34,228 bases of DNA, taken from contig CAMAYC010000046.1 in NCBI GenBank assembly GCA_945862125.1, forward strand, positions 1 to 34,228, written 5' to 3'. Positions within the stretch are counted from its first letter, which is position 1. Every line of letters begins with the position of its first letter. The notes below the pieces were generated by a model, which saw only the letters and a program-made list of their open reading frames with translations, made no database searches and was not told where the DNA came from. Positions 15,261 to 21,884 of this stretch are shown piece by piece. This DNA comes from Reyranella massiliensis 521 (GTDB lineage Bacteria > Pseudomonadota > Alphaproteobacteria > Reyranellales > Reyranellaceae). A program made the position numbers and the translations under genes.

Positions 15261-15647
15261 TGCTGCGAGGTAGCCCGCCGTCGCGACACAGGCTGTCAGG
15301 AATGTGCCCCAGCCCATATCGACGATCGTCACTGCTACCGGCCAGGTTTTCAACGTCGCCTGATTGGTGAGATCATAGGTGGCGTAGCAAAAGAAGCCGA
15401 ACAGCGCGCCCTTGCCTGCCGCTGAGGACCAGCGCCCGGTCACGAGCGCGGGCTTGATGGCAAAGATCACGATGCCCGCGACATAGAGCACATAGAACAG
15501 GATCGCCGGACCAGGTCGGAAATCCGGCAACAGGATGTCGCCCAGCAGCGGCCGATAAAGCAGGTCCGCGGAAACGCTCAGCCAGACCGCGTCCAAGGCC
15601 AGCATTGCCGCGGCCGCCGCAGCGTAGGCCGCCAATATCGTCTTCAT
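15237..15647 (-). CDS. DUF2177 family membrane protein
   Basis: 136 residues, four membrane segments. Seen: LDAVWLSVSADLLYRPLLGD in the first part, AILFYVLYVAGIVIFA, and the typical YATYDLTNQATLKTWPVAVT and VDMGWGTFLTACVAT blocks, all matching my recollection of the DUF2177 pattern. ATG 15647 is chosen because a GAGG site lies 10 nt upstream; the ATG at 15656 directly abuts that site. DUF2177 genes commonly neighbour DUF1295, SDR and ECF sigma genes in alphaproteobacteria. Biochemical role unknown. Confidence 0.88.
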   Translation of the reverse strand: MKTILAAYAAAAAAMLALDAVWLSVSADLLYRPLLGDILLPDFRPGPAILFYVLYVAGIVIFAIKPALVTGRWSSAAGKGALFGFFCYATYDLTNQATLKTWPVAVTIVDMGWGTFLTACVATAGYLAASTLGRRG

Positions 15648-15734
15648 CGAATGCATACCTCGTTTCTCAGCTTGGACTGTCGGCGCGAAGCATCACCGGG
15701 TCCCTCGTCCGCGCTGGCACCAGGGGCGGGATCG

Positions 15735-16466
15735 TCACCACGGCACCGCTTCGCCGCGATGGTCGAAAAAGCCACCGCTGCTGCCGGCGCTCAGGCGGTC
15801 GATCGTATCGAGCAGACGGTCGGCCGCCTGCTCGGTGGTCTGGACCTCCAGACCCGACTTTACGAAGGGCGCCGAGAGGGGCGTGGCTACCGTGCCGGGA
15901 TGCAGCGCGACGCAGAGCGCCCCTGGCCTGGTTCTGCCTAGTTCTATGGCTGCCGTGCGCATGAGCTGATTGAGCGCTGCCTTCGAGGCCCGATAGCTGT
16001 ACCAGCCACCCAACCTGTTGTCGCCAATGCTGCCGACCCGCGCTGACAGCGTGGCGAACACCGACTTCCCCTGGCGCGGCAGCAACGGCAGAAAATGCTT
16101 CATTAGCAGGGCCGGGCCGATGGCGTTCACGGCAAAGGCCCTTGCCATGTGAACAGGATCGAGGTCGCGCCAGCTTTTCTCTGGGGCAAATCCGTCCATG
16201 TGAAGGAAGCCGGTGGCATCGATCACCAGCCGCACTTCGGCTCCGAGGTTCTGAACATGACGCACCGCCTGGGCGATACTCTCCTCGTCGGTGAGGTCGA
16301 GGGGCGGGGAGCTGCGGCGTCCCAGCCCCAGCGCCGCACAGAAGCGGGGTTGAGTCTCGAGACGGCCGAGCAGTGCCTGTCCAATGCCGCCAGACGATCC
16401 GACGACGACGGCCAAGCCGCCCGAGGGGAAGGCATCGGACCCCTTGTAAATGTCTTTGTTCTGCAC
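15735..16466 (-). CDS. short-chain dehydrogenase/reductase (SDR)
   Basis: A 243-residue classical SDR. Seen: cofactor motif GSSGGIG (residues 23-29), and the catalytic set Asn114, Ser141, Tyr158 and Lys162 (YSYRASK). An Arg rather than Asp after the second strand (LGRR, 48-51) favours NADPH. The reading frame is open up to 16532, but a promoter-like site at 16471-16500 predicts transcription beginning close to the GTG at 16466, so this start is preferred and the mRNA would be nearly leaderless. It diverges from GTP cyclohydrolase and is the likely counterpart of the SDR genes found in ECF11/ChrR regulons. Substrate unknown. Confidence 0.85.
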   Translation of the reverse strand: MQNKDIYKGSDAFPSGGLAVVVGSSGGIGQALLGRLETQPRFCAALGLGRRSSPPLDLTDEESIAQAVRHVQNLGAEVRLVIDATGFLHMDGFAPEKSWRDLDPVHMARAFAVNAIGPALLMKHFLPLLPRQGKSVFATLSARVGSIGDNRLGGWYSYRASKAALNQLMRTAAIELGRTRPGALCVALHPGTVATPLSAPFVKSGLEVQTTEQAADRLLDTIDRLSAGSSGGFFDHRGEAVPW

Positions 16467-16470
16467 GTTG

Positions 16471-16500
16471 CTGTTACGCGGGCACGCGCCGAACGGTTCA
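16471..16500 (-). promoter_or_regulatory. candidate ECF11-sigma promoter of the SDR gene
   Basis: On the minus strand TGAACC (16500-16495), 18 nt, then TAACAG (16476-16471). It has the same layout as the TGATCC-N18-TA sites at 18296, 19316 and 21134, with one mismatch in the -35 box. Predicted transcription start about 16464. Confidence 0.5.
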
Positions 16501-16555
16501 ATGCAATGTCCCGTTTGCACCTTTCGTCGCACGACGACAGAAAGAGGGCCTCACA

Positions 16556-16585
16556 TCATCCAAGCGCATCGCGCCACCGTAGGGC
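16556..16585 (+). promoter_or_regulatory. candidate ECF11-sigma promoter of folE
   Basis: TCATCC (16556-16561), 18 nt, then TAGGGC (16580-16585). One mismatch to the TGATCC box shared by neighbouring sites. Predicted start near 16592, giving a 27-nt leader containing the AAGGA ribosome site of the gene at 16619. Weakest of the five sites. Confidence 0.4.
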
Positions 16586-16618
16586 TAGAGCTTGAATGGA
16601 ATAGCCCAAGGACCAGCC

Positions 16619-17242
16619 ATGAACATGATCGTCAAGAAAAGCGACCTGGCCGCCGGCAACGATGGCGAGCGTCCGTCGCGCGACGCGGCGGAACAGGCCG
16701 TGCGCACCTTGATCCGCTGGGCGGGCGACGATCCCGATCGCGAAGGCCTCGTCGGCACGCCCGATCGCGTGGTGCGGTCCTACGAGGAATTCTTCGCCGG
16801 CTACGATCAGGACCCACGGGAAATCCTGCAGCGGACCTTCGAGGAAGCCGAAGGTTACGACGAGATGGTCGTCCTGCGCGACATCCGGCTCGAGTCCCAT
16901 TGCGAGCATCACATGGTGCCGATCATTGGCCGTGCGCACGTCGCCTATCTGCCCGACAGGCGCGTCGTCGGCATCAGCAAGCTGGCGCGGGTGGTCGAGA
17001 TCTATGCCCGACGGCTGCAGATCCAGGAGAAGATGACGGCGCAGATCGCCAACACGATCGAAGAGGTCCTGCGGCCGCGGGGCGTGGCCGTGGTGGTCGA
17101 AGCCGCGCATCAATGCATGACAACGCGCGGAATCCACAAGGCCGGGGTCACCATGGTGACCAGCCGGATGCTCGGTGCTTTCCGTGACAGCGGCGAAACG
17201 CGGCGCGAGTTCCTCGGCATGATCGGCCGACCCCAGGCCTGA
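16619..17242 (+). CDS. folE: GTP cyclohydrolase I
   Basis: A 207-residue type IA GTP cyclohydrolase, which converts GTP to 7,8-dihydroneopterin triphosphate, the first step to tetrahydrofolate and other pterins. Seen: the zinc ligands Cys95 and His98 in SHCEHHMVP and Cys166 in AHQCMTTRG, plus [14 protein letters not shown] and [22 protein letters not shown] 16619 has an AAGGA site at good spacing; a TTG at 16592 lies at the predicted transcription start. The gene sits in the photooxidative-stress island and diverges from the SDR; a plausible reason is supply of the folate chromophore of DNA photolyase, which belongs to such regulons in Rhodobacter (inference). No photolyase gene is in the window. 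Confidence 0.95.
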   Translation: MNMIVKKSDLAAGNDGERPSRDAAEQAVRTLIRWAGDDPDREGLVGTPDRVVRSYEEFFAGYDQDPREILQRTFEEAEGYDEMVVLRDIRLESHCEHHMVPIIGRAHVAYLPDRRVVGISKLARVVEIYARRLQIQEKMTAQIANTIEEVLRPRGVAVVVEAAHQCMTTRGIHKAGVTMVTSRMLGAFRDSGETRREFLGMIGRPQA

Positions 17243-17246
17243 GGCG

Positions 17247-17543
17247 TTACGTCCGCCGGGCGACGTCCCTTATGTCGCCTTCCGGTATGGCCTGCCGGGC
17301 TCGGCTGTAGGAGCCGACGGCATGCCGGCCGAGCGGACTTATCGGAGGCCTGAAGCGCAGCGTGGTCCCCAGCTGCGTCTCGACGATGTTCAGAATTTTC
17401 GTTGCATATCCCCGACGCCGAAATGCCGGACTGACGAACAGGTACTCGATCTCGCCCGAAAGATCGTAAAGGCAATAGGCGATCGTGGAGTTCAAGTCCG
17501 TGATCGTGACGATGCCGTCGGCATGGCTGACTCGGGGCTTCAC
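17247..17543 (-). CDS. minimal GNAT-family N-acetyltransferase-like protein
   Basis: A 98-residue GNAT domain. Seen: EIEYLFVSPAFRRRGYATKI, which contains the acetyl-CoA pyrophosphate loop R-x-x-G-x-A of motif A, preceded by two short strands. It is shorter than usual GNAT proteins (about 140-170 residues): the region N-terminal of motif A is only about 30 residues. The GTG start at 17543 overlaps the stop of the DCC gene (GTGA), so translation is coupled; the open frame continues far upstream but only as a shadow of that gene. It could be a functional minimal GNAT or a truncated one. Third gene of the operon beginning at 18270. Confidence 0.6.
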   Translation of the reverse strand: MKPRVSHADGIVTITDLNSTIAYCLYDLSGEIEYLFVSPAFRRRGYATKILNIVETQLGTTLRFRPPISPLGRHAVGSYSRARQAIPEGDIRDVARRT

Positions 17544-17932
17544 CCTCTTGGCCCCCGCACTTCCCTGGACAAGGCCATCGCCTGCAGACGAGGACGAAGC
17601 TTCAGGAAGATGCCGTAGGTCTGGTCGAGCGACCAGGCGAAGGGTTGGATCTCGAATATCTTGGCCAGCCATCGGAACCGCGGCAGCTGTTTCCAGATCA
17701 GGGTGAATGCTCTGCCGCCCGACACCAGACTTCCGTCGGCATCCCGCACGGTGAATCGTGCGAGTGCCTCTTCCCGGGCCAGACCCGGCGCGACCTCCAA
17801 GGTCTCGACGCCGCTGATATCGACCCAGCAAACCCGGGCGGCGCCATCCTGGCGCCGATAGAAGCCGATCTCGCGAGCACACAGAGGACAGGCGCCATCG
17901 TAGTACGCGCTGGGTCTATCGCCTTCCGGCAT
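17540..17932 (-). CDS. DCC-family (DUF393) thiol-disulfide oxidoreductase-like protein
   Basis: 130 residues. Seen: the family signature YYDGACPLCAREIGFYRR with a CxxC pair (Cys15, Cys18) directly after Asp-Gly, and GRAFTLIWKQLPRFRWLAKI further on. The DCC family (named for its conserved D-C-C) is predicted to have a thioredoxin-like fold and redox activity. The start ATG 17932 follows the upstream gene by about 35 nt, so both probably share the promoter at 18296-18325. A redox protein fits an oxidative-stress regulon. Partner unknown. Confidence 0.88.
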   Translation of the reverse strand: MPEGDRPSAYYDGACPLCAREIGFYRRQDGAARVCWVDISGVETLEVAPGLAREEALARFTVRDADGSLVSGGRAFTLIWKQLPRFRWLAKIFEIQPFAWSLDQTYGIFLKLRPRLQAMALSREVRGPRG

Positions 17933-17967
17933 GTTCTTGAAGAGGCTTTACCGTTGCGGATTCGATG

Positions 17968-18270
17968 CTAGCCGCCCCAGACATCGTCATAGCGGGCGGT
18001 GCCATCCTTCAGGGGATAGTGGCGATAGGTGCGATAGCCGGTCGCCTTGGACGCCCGCCTGAAGACCAGGCCCGTGACGACAATGCCGGCCACGACCAGC
18101 ACATGGAAGACGATGAGCTCGCCGTACCAGATCCACGCGCCGGCGCTCAGGCAGAAAATGTTGGTCCACATGATGCTGAGAAACAGCATGAGCTGGAATC
18201 GCTGAGCCGGGGGGAGGTTGCGCAGGGGATTGACGTTCGAATCCATGATGGACCGGTAGAGGGAAATCAT
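17968..18270 (-). CDS. small membrane protein, two predicted helices
   Basis: 100 residues. Seen: a polar N-terminus, two membrane segments (about residues 28-48 and 55-77: FQLMLFLSIMWTNIFCL and IVFHVLVVAGIVVTGLVF) and a basic, aromatic cytoplasmic tail (YRTYRHYPLKDGTARYDDVW). The ATG at 18270 has a GGAG site 7 nt upstream; an upstream start at 18288 lies at the predicted transcription start. It leads the membrane protein/DCC/GNAT operon under a TGATCC-type promoter. No named family recognised. Confidence 0.75.
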   Translation of the reverse strand: MISLYRSIMDSNVNPLRNLPPAQRFQLMLFLSIMWTNIFCLSAGAWIWYGELIVFHVLVVAGIVVTGLVFRRASKATGYRTYRHYPLKDGTARYDDVWGG

Positions 18271-18295
18271 TTTCTGCTCCTGGGGCACACTGGAT

Positions 18296-18325
18296 TGAAT
18301 ACGCCTCGCGTGCGGCGGCGGATCA
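18296..18325 (-). promoter_or_regulatory. candidate ECF11-sigma promoter of the 18270-17247 operon
   Basis: On the minus strand TGATCC (18325-18320), 18 nt, then TATTCA (18301-18296). Identical -35 hexamer and spacing to the sites at 19316 and 21134. Predicted start near 18289, leaving a 19-nt leader that contains the GGAG ribosome site of the gene at 18270. Confidence 0.6.
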
Positions 18326-18386
18326 TGACGCCTGAGTGCGACACAGCATCACCCTGCGCGCCGGAGGACTTGTTGGAGAAGAGCCG

Positions 18387-18408
18387 CGACACCAGTTCGA
18401 AGGTGTCG
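18387..18408. repeat. inverted repeat cluster upstream of the HIG1-like gene
   Basis: CGACACC (18387-18393) and GGTGTCG (18402-18408) form perfect 7-bp arms around AGTTCGAA, whose TTCGAA is itself palindromic. Directly downstream GTGTCG-AC-CGACAC (18404-18415) reuses the right arm in a second palindrome. The cluster ends 27 nt or less before the start at 18435 and could be an operator or alternative hairpins in the leader. Confidence 0.45.
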
Positions 18409-18434
18409 ACCGACACGTCGACATGGAGTGGTCC

Positions 18435-18647
18435 ATGACCCTTGCAAATATTCTTTTCGTTCTCGTTCTTGTCTCCGGACTGGCGACGCTGGTGATCCTG
18501 TTCGTGGGCGTCCTTTCGATGGGCCGCGATCAGGCGGAAGAGACGGTCGGGGCGAGCCGCAGCAATCGTCTGATGGTGTGGCGCGTGCGCCTTCAGTTGA
18601 TCACCGTCCTGCTGATGCCTCTGTGGTATCTCGCCAGCCGCGCCTGA
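18435..18647 (+). CDS. HIG1-domain-like small membrane protein
   Basis: 70 residues with two membrane helices (about 4-25 and 52-67) joined by a basic loop. Seen: SNRLMVWRVRLQ at residues 43-54, which resembles the QRRQ-type motif of the hypoxia-induced HIG1 domain. Bacterial HIG1-like proteins are thought to associate with respiratory oxidases (family knowledge; role here inferred). ATG 18435 follows GGAG at a 6-nt spacing; a longer frame starting at 18336 lacks a ribosome site and would add an unlikely polar extension. The terminator at 18674-18698 follows. Confidence 0.7.
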   Translation: MTLANILFVLVLVSGLATLVILFVGVLSMGRDQAEETVGASRSNRLMVWRVRLQLITVLLMPLWYLASRA

Positions 18648-18673
18648 TGCGGGTCCATGGGACGTAGACAACG

Positions 18674-18698
18674 AAAAAGACGCCCCGCAGGGCGTCTT
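18674..18698 (-). terminator. rho-independent terminator between HIG1-like and fasciclin genes
   Basis: AAGACGCCC (18677-18685) and GGGCGTCTT (18690-18698) form a perfect 9-bp stem with a 4-nt loop. On the minus strand the stem is followed by a run of five T, so it terminates the fasciclin transcript about 105 nt past its stop. On the plus strand the tail is less U-rich but the hairpin could also end the HIG1 transcript. Confidence 0.85.
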
Positions 18699-18802
18699 CC
18701 TCGTTGGACTCTGTCGTGTCAGCTACCGAAAGTTGTATCGGAGGCCCGCGACGGCACGGACAAGTGTACGCCGCGCCGCGCGGGACCGGTCTACGGATTG
18801 GC

Positions 18803-19285
18803 TTACTTCGGGATCAGCACGGTATCGATCACGTGGATGACGCCGTTGTCGGCCGCAACGTCGGCAGTCACGACCTTGGCGCCGTTGACGGTCACGCCGC
18901 CCATCGTCGCATCGACCATGACCATCTCGCCCTGGACCGTCTTCGCATCGGTCTTCTTGCCGGCGAGGGCCGAACTCATGACTTTTCCGGGCACCACGTG
19001 GTAGGTCAGGATTTTGACCAGCTGGGCCTTGTTCTCGGGCTTCAGGAGGTTTTCGACCGTTCCGGGGGGAAGCTTCTTGAAGGCTTCGTCGGTCGGCGCA
19101 AAGACCGTGAAAGGACCGGTGCCTTTCAGGACGACGACGAGATCGCCCGCCTTCAGGGCGGCAGCCAGCGTGTTGAACTGACCGGCCTTCACCGCCGTAT
19201 CGACGATGTCCGCCGCATTGGCGTTGACGGATGCGAGCGAGATCAGCGCGCCGGCGGCAAGGCCGACAAAAGTCTTACGTAACAT
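18803..19285 (-). CDS. secreted fasciclin (FAS1) domain protein
   Basis: 160 residues: a signal peptide (about 1-25, cut after ASVNANA-A) followed by one complete FAS1 domain. Seen: [19 protein letters not shown] (the H1 box), [14 protein letters not shown], and the C-terminal [13 protein letters not shown] box. FAS1 proteins act in cell adhesion or envelope processes; bacterial single-domain forms are often induced by oxidative stress. ATG 19285 has a GGAGG site; the frame is open upstream to 19324 but lacks another site and crosses the predicted promoter. Transcribed from the TGATCC-type promoter at 19316-19345 and ended by the hairpin at 18674. Confidence 0.95.
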   Translation of the reverse strand: MLRKTFVGLAAGALISLASVNANAADIVDTAVKAGQFNTLAAALKAGDLVVVLKGTGPFTVFAPTDEAFKKLPPGTVENLLKPENKAQLVKILTYHVVPGKVMSSALAGKKTDAKTVQGEMVMVDATMGGVTVNGAKVVTADVAADNGVIHVIDTVLIPK

Positions 19286-19315
19286 TGCAGGGACCTCCAG
19301 TTGGTTGATGTGCAG

Positions 19316-19345
19316 CTGATACACGTGTCGTCGTCGTCTGGATCA
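19316..19345 (-). promoter_or_regulatory. candidate ECF11-sigma promoter of the fasciclin gene
   Basis: On the minus strand TGATCC (19345-19340), 18 nt, then TATCAG (19321-19316). Predicted start near 19309, 24 nt ahead of the ATG at 19285, with the GGAGG ribosome site in between. Confidence 0.6.
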
Positions 19346-19475
19346 CTGCGAGGCCGAAGATTCGACACAACCGCTGGATGTCATGTTGCGATGCAGGTCG
19401 GGGCCCGCGTCGATGCCTCTTGTTTGCTCCTGGCTCATGCGCATCTTCAATCCGAAGTCCGCCGGCGTGACGTCG

Positions 19476-19670
19476 AACCTTCCTTCAGGGAGAACGATTG
19501 CCCGACCGGGAGTTCTTACGAACGGCCGGCGAACCGGGCGCTACAGGATCCTGGGCGAGCCTTCGGAGTGGCGTAACGGGATCATATCCCGCGCGGACGT
19601 CGCCGATTTCCTGGTTCGGCAGATCGAGGACCGGACATGGCTGCGCAAGGCGCCCGTGCTGGTCAACTGA
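19476..19670 (+). pseudogene. 3' remnant of an NAD(P)-binding (NmrA/SDR-like) oxidoreductase gene
   Basis: The 550-nt stretch 19286-19834 contains no intact gene. Within it, 19476-19670 encodes the tail of an atypical-SDR/NAD(P)-binding protein: RTIARPGVLTNGRRTGRYRI, then IISRADVADFLVRQIEDRTW and RKAPVLVN up to a stop. These are the conserved C-terminal blocks of that family (TIxRPGxL and SRADVAxFL). No Rossmann N-terminus or convincing start exists upstream, where a fasciclin promoter is found instead. The gene appears truncated by deletion. It is assigned from family pattern memory only. Confidence 0.55.
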
Positions 19671-19772
19671 CGGCCAAAGCGTCGGGACGCTTCTGCGCGG
19701 CCCGTCAACGACGCCGGGATGAATGGTCCGGTGAGGAATTCAGACCACGACGAATGCCGTCCCAGGCAAGGT

Positions 19773-19836
19773 ATCGGGAAGTCTACCGGATTATTGTCTG
19801 CAGCATGCACAGCCTGCCGGGGTAGACTTCCCCGAT
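19773..19836. repeat. long inverted repeat spanning the start codon of the ECF sigma gene
   Basis: GGGAAGTCTACC (19776-19787) and GGTAGACTTCCC (19821-19832) are perfect 12-bp inverted copies 33 nt apart; flanking ATC (19773-19775) and GAT (19834-19836) extend the stem to 15 bp with one bulged C. The AUG of the sigma factor (19835-19837) is at the foot of the right arm. In RNA this would hide the start codon; in DNA it could be a regulator site. There is no Shine-Dalgarno sequence in front of that start. Confidence 0.6.
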
Positions 19837-20389
19837 GCTGTCCGCCGACGATGCTGCCGATCTGATCGAAGCCGTCGCGTCGCGGCAGGACCGTGCTGCT
19901 TTCGCCAACCTGTTCCGGCATTTCGCGCCCCGGGTGAAGGCTTTCATCATGCGTGGCGGCACGGATGCAGAGGCCGCTCAGGAAGTCTCCCAGGAAGCCC
20001 TGATCATGGTGTGGCGGAAGGCTGCCAGCTTCGACCGGAGCCGGGCGTCGGCCGCCACCTGGATCTACACCATTGCCCGCAACAAGCGGATCGATCTGCT
20101 GCGCCGCCGCGCCCGGCCGATCGACACCGAGGACTGGCTGGTCGTCTATTCGCCCGAAGAAGAGGACGCCGGCAAATCCGTCCTGGCGGGACAGACGTAT
20201 ACCCGCGTGAAGGAGCTCTTGGGCGGCCTGCCGACAGATCAATCGGTGGTGATCCAGAAGGCGTTTTTCGAGGATAAGACGCACACGGTCATCGCCGACG
20301 AAATGAAGCTGCCCCTGGGTACGGTAAAGTCGCGCATTCGCCTGGCTCTGAGGCGCTTGCGGCAGGAATTGGAGAAAGACGAGTCATGA
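19835..20389 (+). CDS. rpoE: ECF-family RNA polymerase sigma factor (ECF11 / RpoE-type)
   Basis: 184 residues. Seen: region 2 with LFRHFAPRVKAFIMRGG, DAEAAQEVSQEALIMVWRKA and RASAATWIYTIARNKRIDLLRR (promoter melting/-10), a short acidic linker, and region 4 with LPTDQSVVIQKAFFEDKTH and the helix-turn-helix MKLPLGTVKSRIRLALRRLR (-35 recognition). Pairing with a ChrR-like anti-sigma through a 4-nt overlap identifies it as the photooxidative-stress sigma of Rhodobacter type, released when singlet oxygen or organic peroxides are sensed. Five sites of the form TGATCC-N18-TA near it are likely targets. Its own promoter was not recognised; the long inverted repeat over its start suggests added control. 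Confidence 0.93.
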   Translation: MLSADDAADLIEAVASRQDRAAFANLFRHFAPRVKAFIMRGGTDAEAAQEVSQEALIMVWRKAASFDRSRASAATWIYTIARNKRIDLLRRRARPIDTEDWLVVYSPEEEDAGKSVLAGQTYTRVKELLGGLPTDQSVVIQKAFFEDKTHTVIADEMKLPLGTVKSRIRLALRRLRQELEKDES

Positions 20390-21039
20390 GCCGCCATATC
20401 GCCCCCGACGAGCTGTTGCTGGACTATGCCGCGGGCGCGCTACCCGACGGGCCTGCACTGGCGGTGGCGCTGCATGTGGCGCTCGACCCGGAGGCCCGGC
20501 GCGCGGCCGACCGGCTGAACGCCGTCGGCGGCGCCCTGATGGAGGGCGAGGCCGGGGTCGCGCTCGACGATACCGCCCTGGAGCGGGCACTGGCCCGGCT
20601 CGACCAGGCAGCGGTCGAGCCGCGGGCTTTGCCGGCGCCGCGGCGTCCCGGCTTCGACTGGGCGCCGCCCCCTCTGGCGCCCCATATCCATCCCGGCATG
20701 GGCTGGCGACGCATCCTGGGCCAATTCGACGAGATCCGGCTCGACGTGCCGGGCGATGCCTATCGGGTGTCGCTGCTGCGGCTCGAGCCAGGGCGCGGCC
20801 TGCCCGAGCACAAGCATGCCGGGTACGAGTACACGGTCTGTCTGCAGGGCGGCTATACCGACGCGACCGGCAGCTACGGCGTGGGTGACTTCGCTGTCGG
20901 CCCGGGCGGCCAGCGGCACGAACCGATCGCCGATCCGGGCGAGCCCTGCATCGCGCTGATCGTGGTCGAGAAGCCGATCGTGCTGACCGGGCCGTGGGGC
21001 CGGTTGTTAAATCCGCTGGTGAGCCGCGGCGTTATCTGA
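20386..21039 (+). CDS. chrR: ChrR-like anti-sigma factor with cupin domain, lacking the N-terminal CxxC
   Basis: 217 residues, coupled to the sigma gene by ATGA. Seen: N-terminal anti-sigma domain (about 1-85) with His4 and His30, and C-terminal cupin (about 95-200) with His142, His144, Glu148 (EHKHAGYEYTVCLQG) and His178 (GQRHEP). These four match the spacing of the zinc-binding cupin residues of Rhodobacter sphaeroides ChrR (141/143/147/177). The anti-sigma zinc site there uses His6, His31, Cys35 and Cys38; here the two cysteines are replaced by Asp34 and Ala37 (HVALDPEARR). The protein probably still binds the sigma factor, but with altered or no zinc in that domain. The only cysteines left are at 152 and 188, in the cupin domain. 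Confidence 0.9.
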   Translation: MSRHIAPDELLLDYAAGALPDGPALAVALHVALDPEARRAADRLNAVGGALMEGEAGVALDDTALERALARLDQAAVEPRALPAPRRPGFDWAPPPLAPHIHPGMGWRRILGQFDEIRLDVPGDAYRVSLLRLEPGRGLPEHKHAGYEYTVCLQGGYTDATGSYGVGDFAVGPGGQRHEPIADPGEPCIALIVVEKPIVLTGPWGRLLNPLVSRGVI

Positions 21040-21133
21040 CGCGGCGATCGGCGGGCAGCTGGTCGAACCTCTGGATTGCCGCCGTTCCGGACGTTCTTAC
21101 GTCTGAAATTTGGCCCAGATCGACTCTTGGCAA

Positions 21134-21163
21134 TGATCCGCGTGGTCACGTGCGCCGTAACTT
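21134..21163 (+). promoter_or_regulatory. candidate ECF11-sigma promoter of the DUF6134-like/SOUL genes
   Basis: TGATCC (21134-21139), 18 nt, then TAACTT (21158-21163). It is the best match in the window to the R. sphaeroides RpoE promoter pattern as I recall it. Predicted start near 21170, immediately before the GGGAG ribosome site of the gene at 21181. Confidence 0.65.
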
Positions 21164-21180
21164 GGGCAGGGAGTTCGCTC

Positions 21181-21828
21181 ATGCATCGTCTCATTCTCGC
21201 CATGCTGCTGCTGGCAACAGGTTCAACCGTGGCTTCCGCTGCGGAGGATTTTCCCTATGGCTCCTCGCTGTCCTTTACCGCCGTTCGTAATGGCCAGACG
21301 ATCGGCCATCACAGCCTGACATTTCAGAAGAACGGCGCGCAGCTCACAGTTTCGACGGCAATCGACCTTGCCGTGAAATTCATGGGCGTCACCGCCTATC
21401 GCTATACGCACCGCGCGCAGGAGGTCTGGACCGGCGATACTTTCCAGGGGCTCACGGCACAGACCGACGATGACGGAAAGAAACATGCCATCCAGATTCG
21501 GCGGGATGGAGCGGCCCTGATCATCGAACGCAACGCCGATGCCGTCCGCACGACCCTGCCGCCGCAGCTCCTGCCTTCGACCCATTGGAACATCCGGCAG
21601 GTCCGGCAATCGGCGCTGGTCAACACCCAGACTGGCACGGAAGCCCGTGTACAGGTTGCCGTGCTCGGCCGGGAGACGATCAGGACCGCGAGTTCCTCGA
21701 TCGATGCAACGCGTTACCGCTACACCGGTGACTTGGTGATGGACCAGTGGTTCGACGATGCGGGCCGCTGGGTAAAGACCTCCTTCACCGCGTCCGACGG
21801 GTCGACTGTCGAATATGTGCTGAAGTAG
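21181..21828 (+). CDS. secreted DUF6134-like protein
   Basis: 215 residues with a signal peptide (MHRLILAMLLLATGSTVASA). The mature part is all-beta, with SSLSFTAVRNGQTIGHHSLTF, an EVWTGDTFQGLTAQTDDDG block, THWNIRQV and a C-terminal YRYTGDLVMDQWFDDAGRWV; this pattern is that of the DUF6134/DUF3108-like periplasmic beta-barrel proteins of unknown function. ATG 21181 was selected: the frame is open back to 21076, but a TGATCC-type promoter at 21134-21163 and a GGGAG site support this start. It follows sigma/chrR by 141 nt and probably shares its transcript with the SOUL gene 56 nt downstream. Confidence 0.72.
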   Translation: MHRLILAMLLLATGSTVASAAEDFPYGSSLSFTAVRNGQTIGHHSLTFQKNGAQLTVSTAIDLAVKFMGVTAYRYTHRAQEVWTGDTFQGLTAQTDDDGKKHAIQIRRDGAALIIERNADAVRTTLPPQLLPSTHWNIRQVRQSALVNTQTGTEARVQVAVLGRETIRTASSSIDATRYRYTGDLVMDQWFDDAGRWVKTSFTASDGSTVEYVLK

Positions 21829-21884
21829 CCGCGACGACCGGCTGGTTGAGCAGCATCGTCCACCGTGGAATCGGATTCTCTTAA

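Noticed and set aside
19568-19600. TGATCC on the minus strand at 19579-19584 as another stress promoter
   Set aside because: The box 18 nt downstream is GCTCGC without TA and no gene follows on that strand at a suitable distance.
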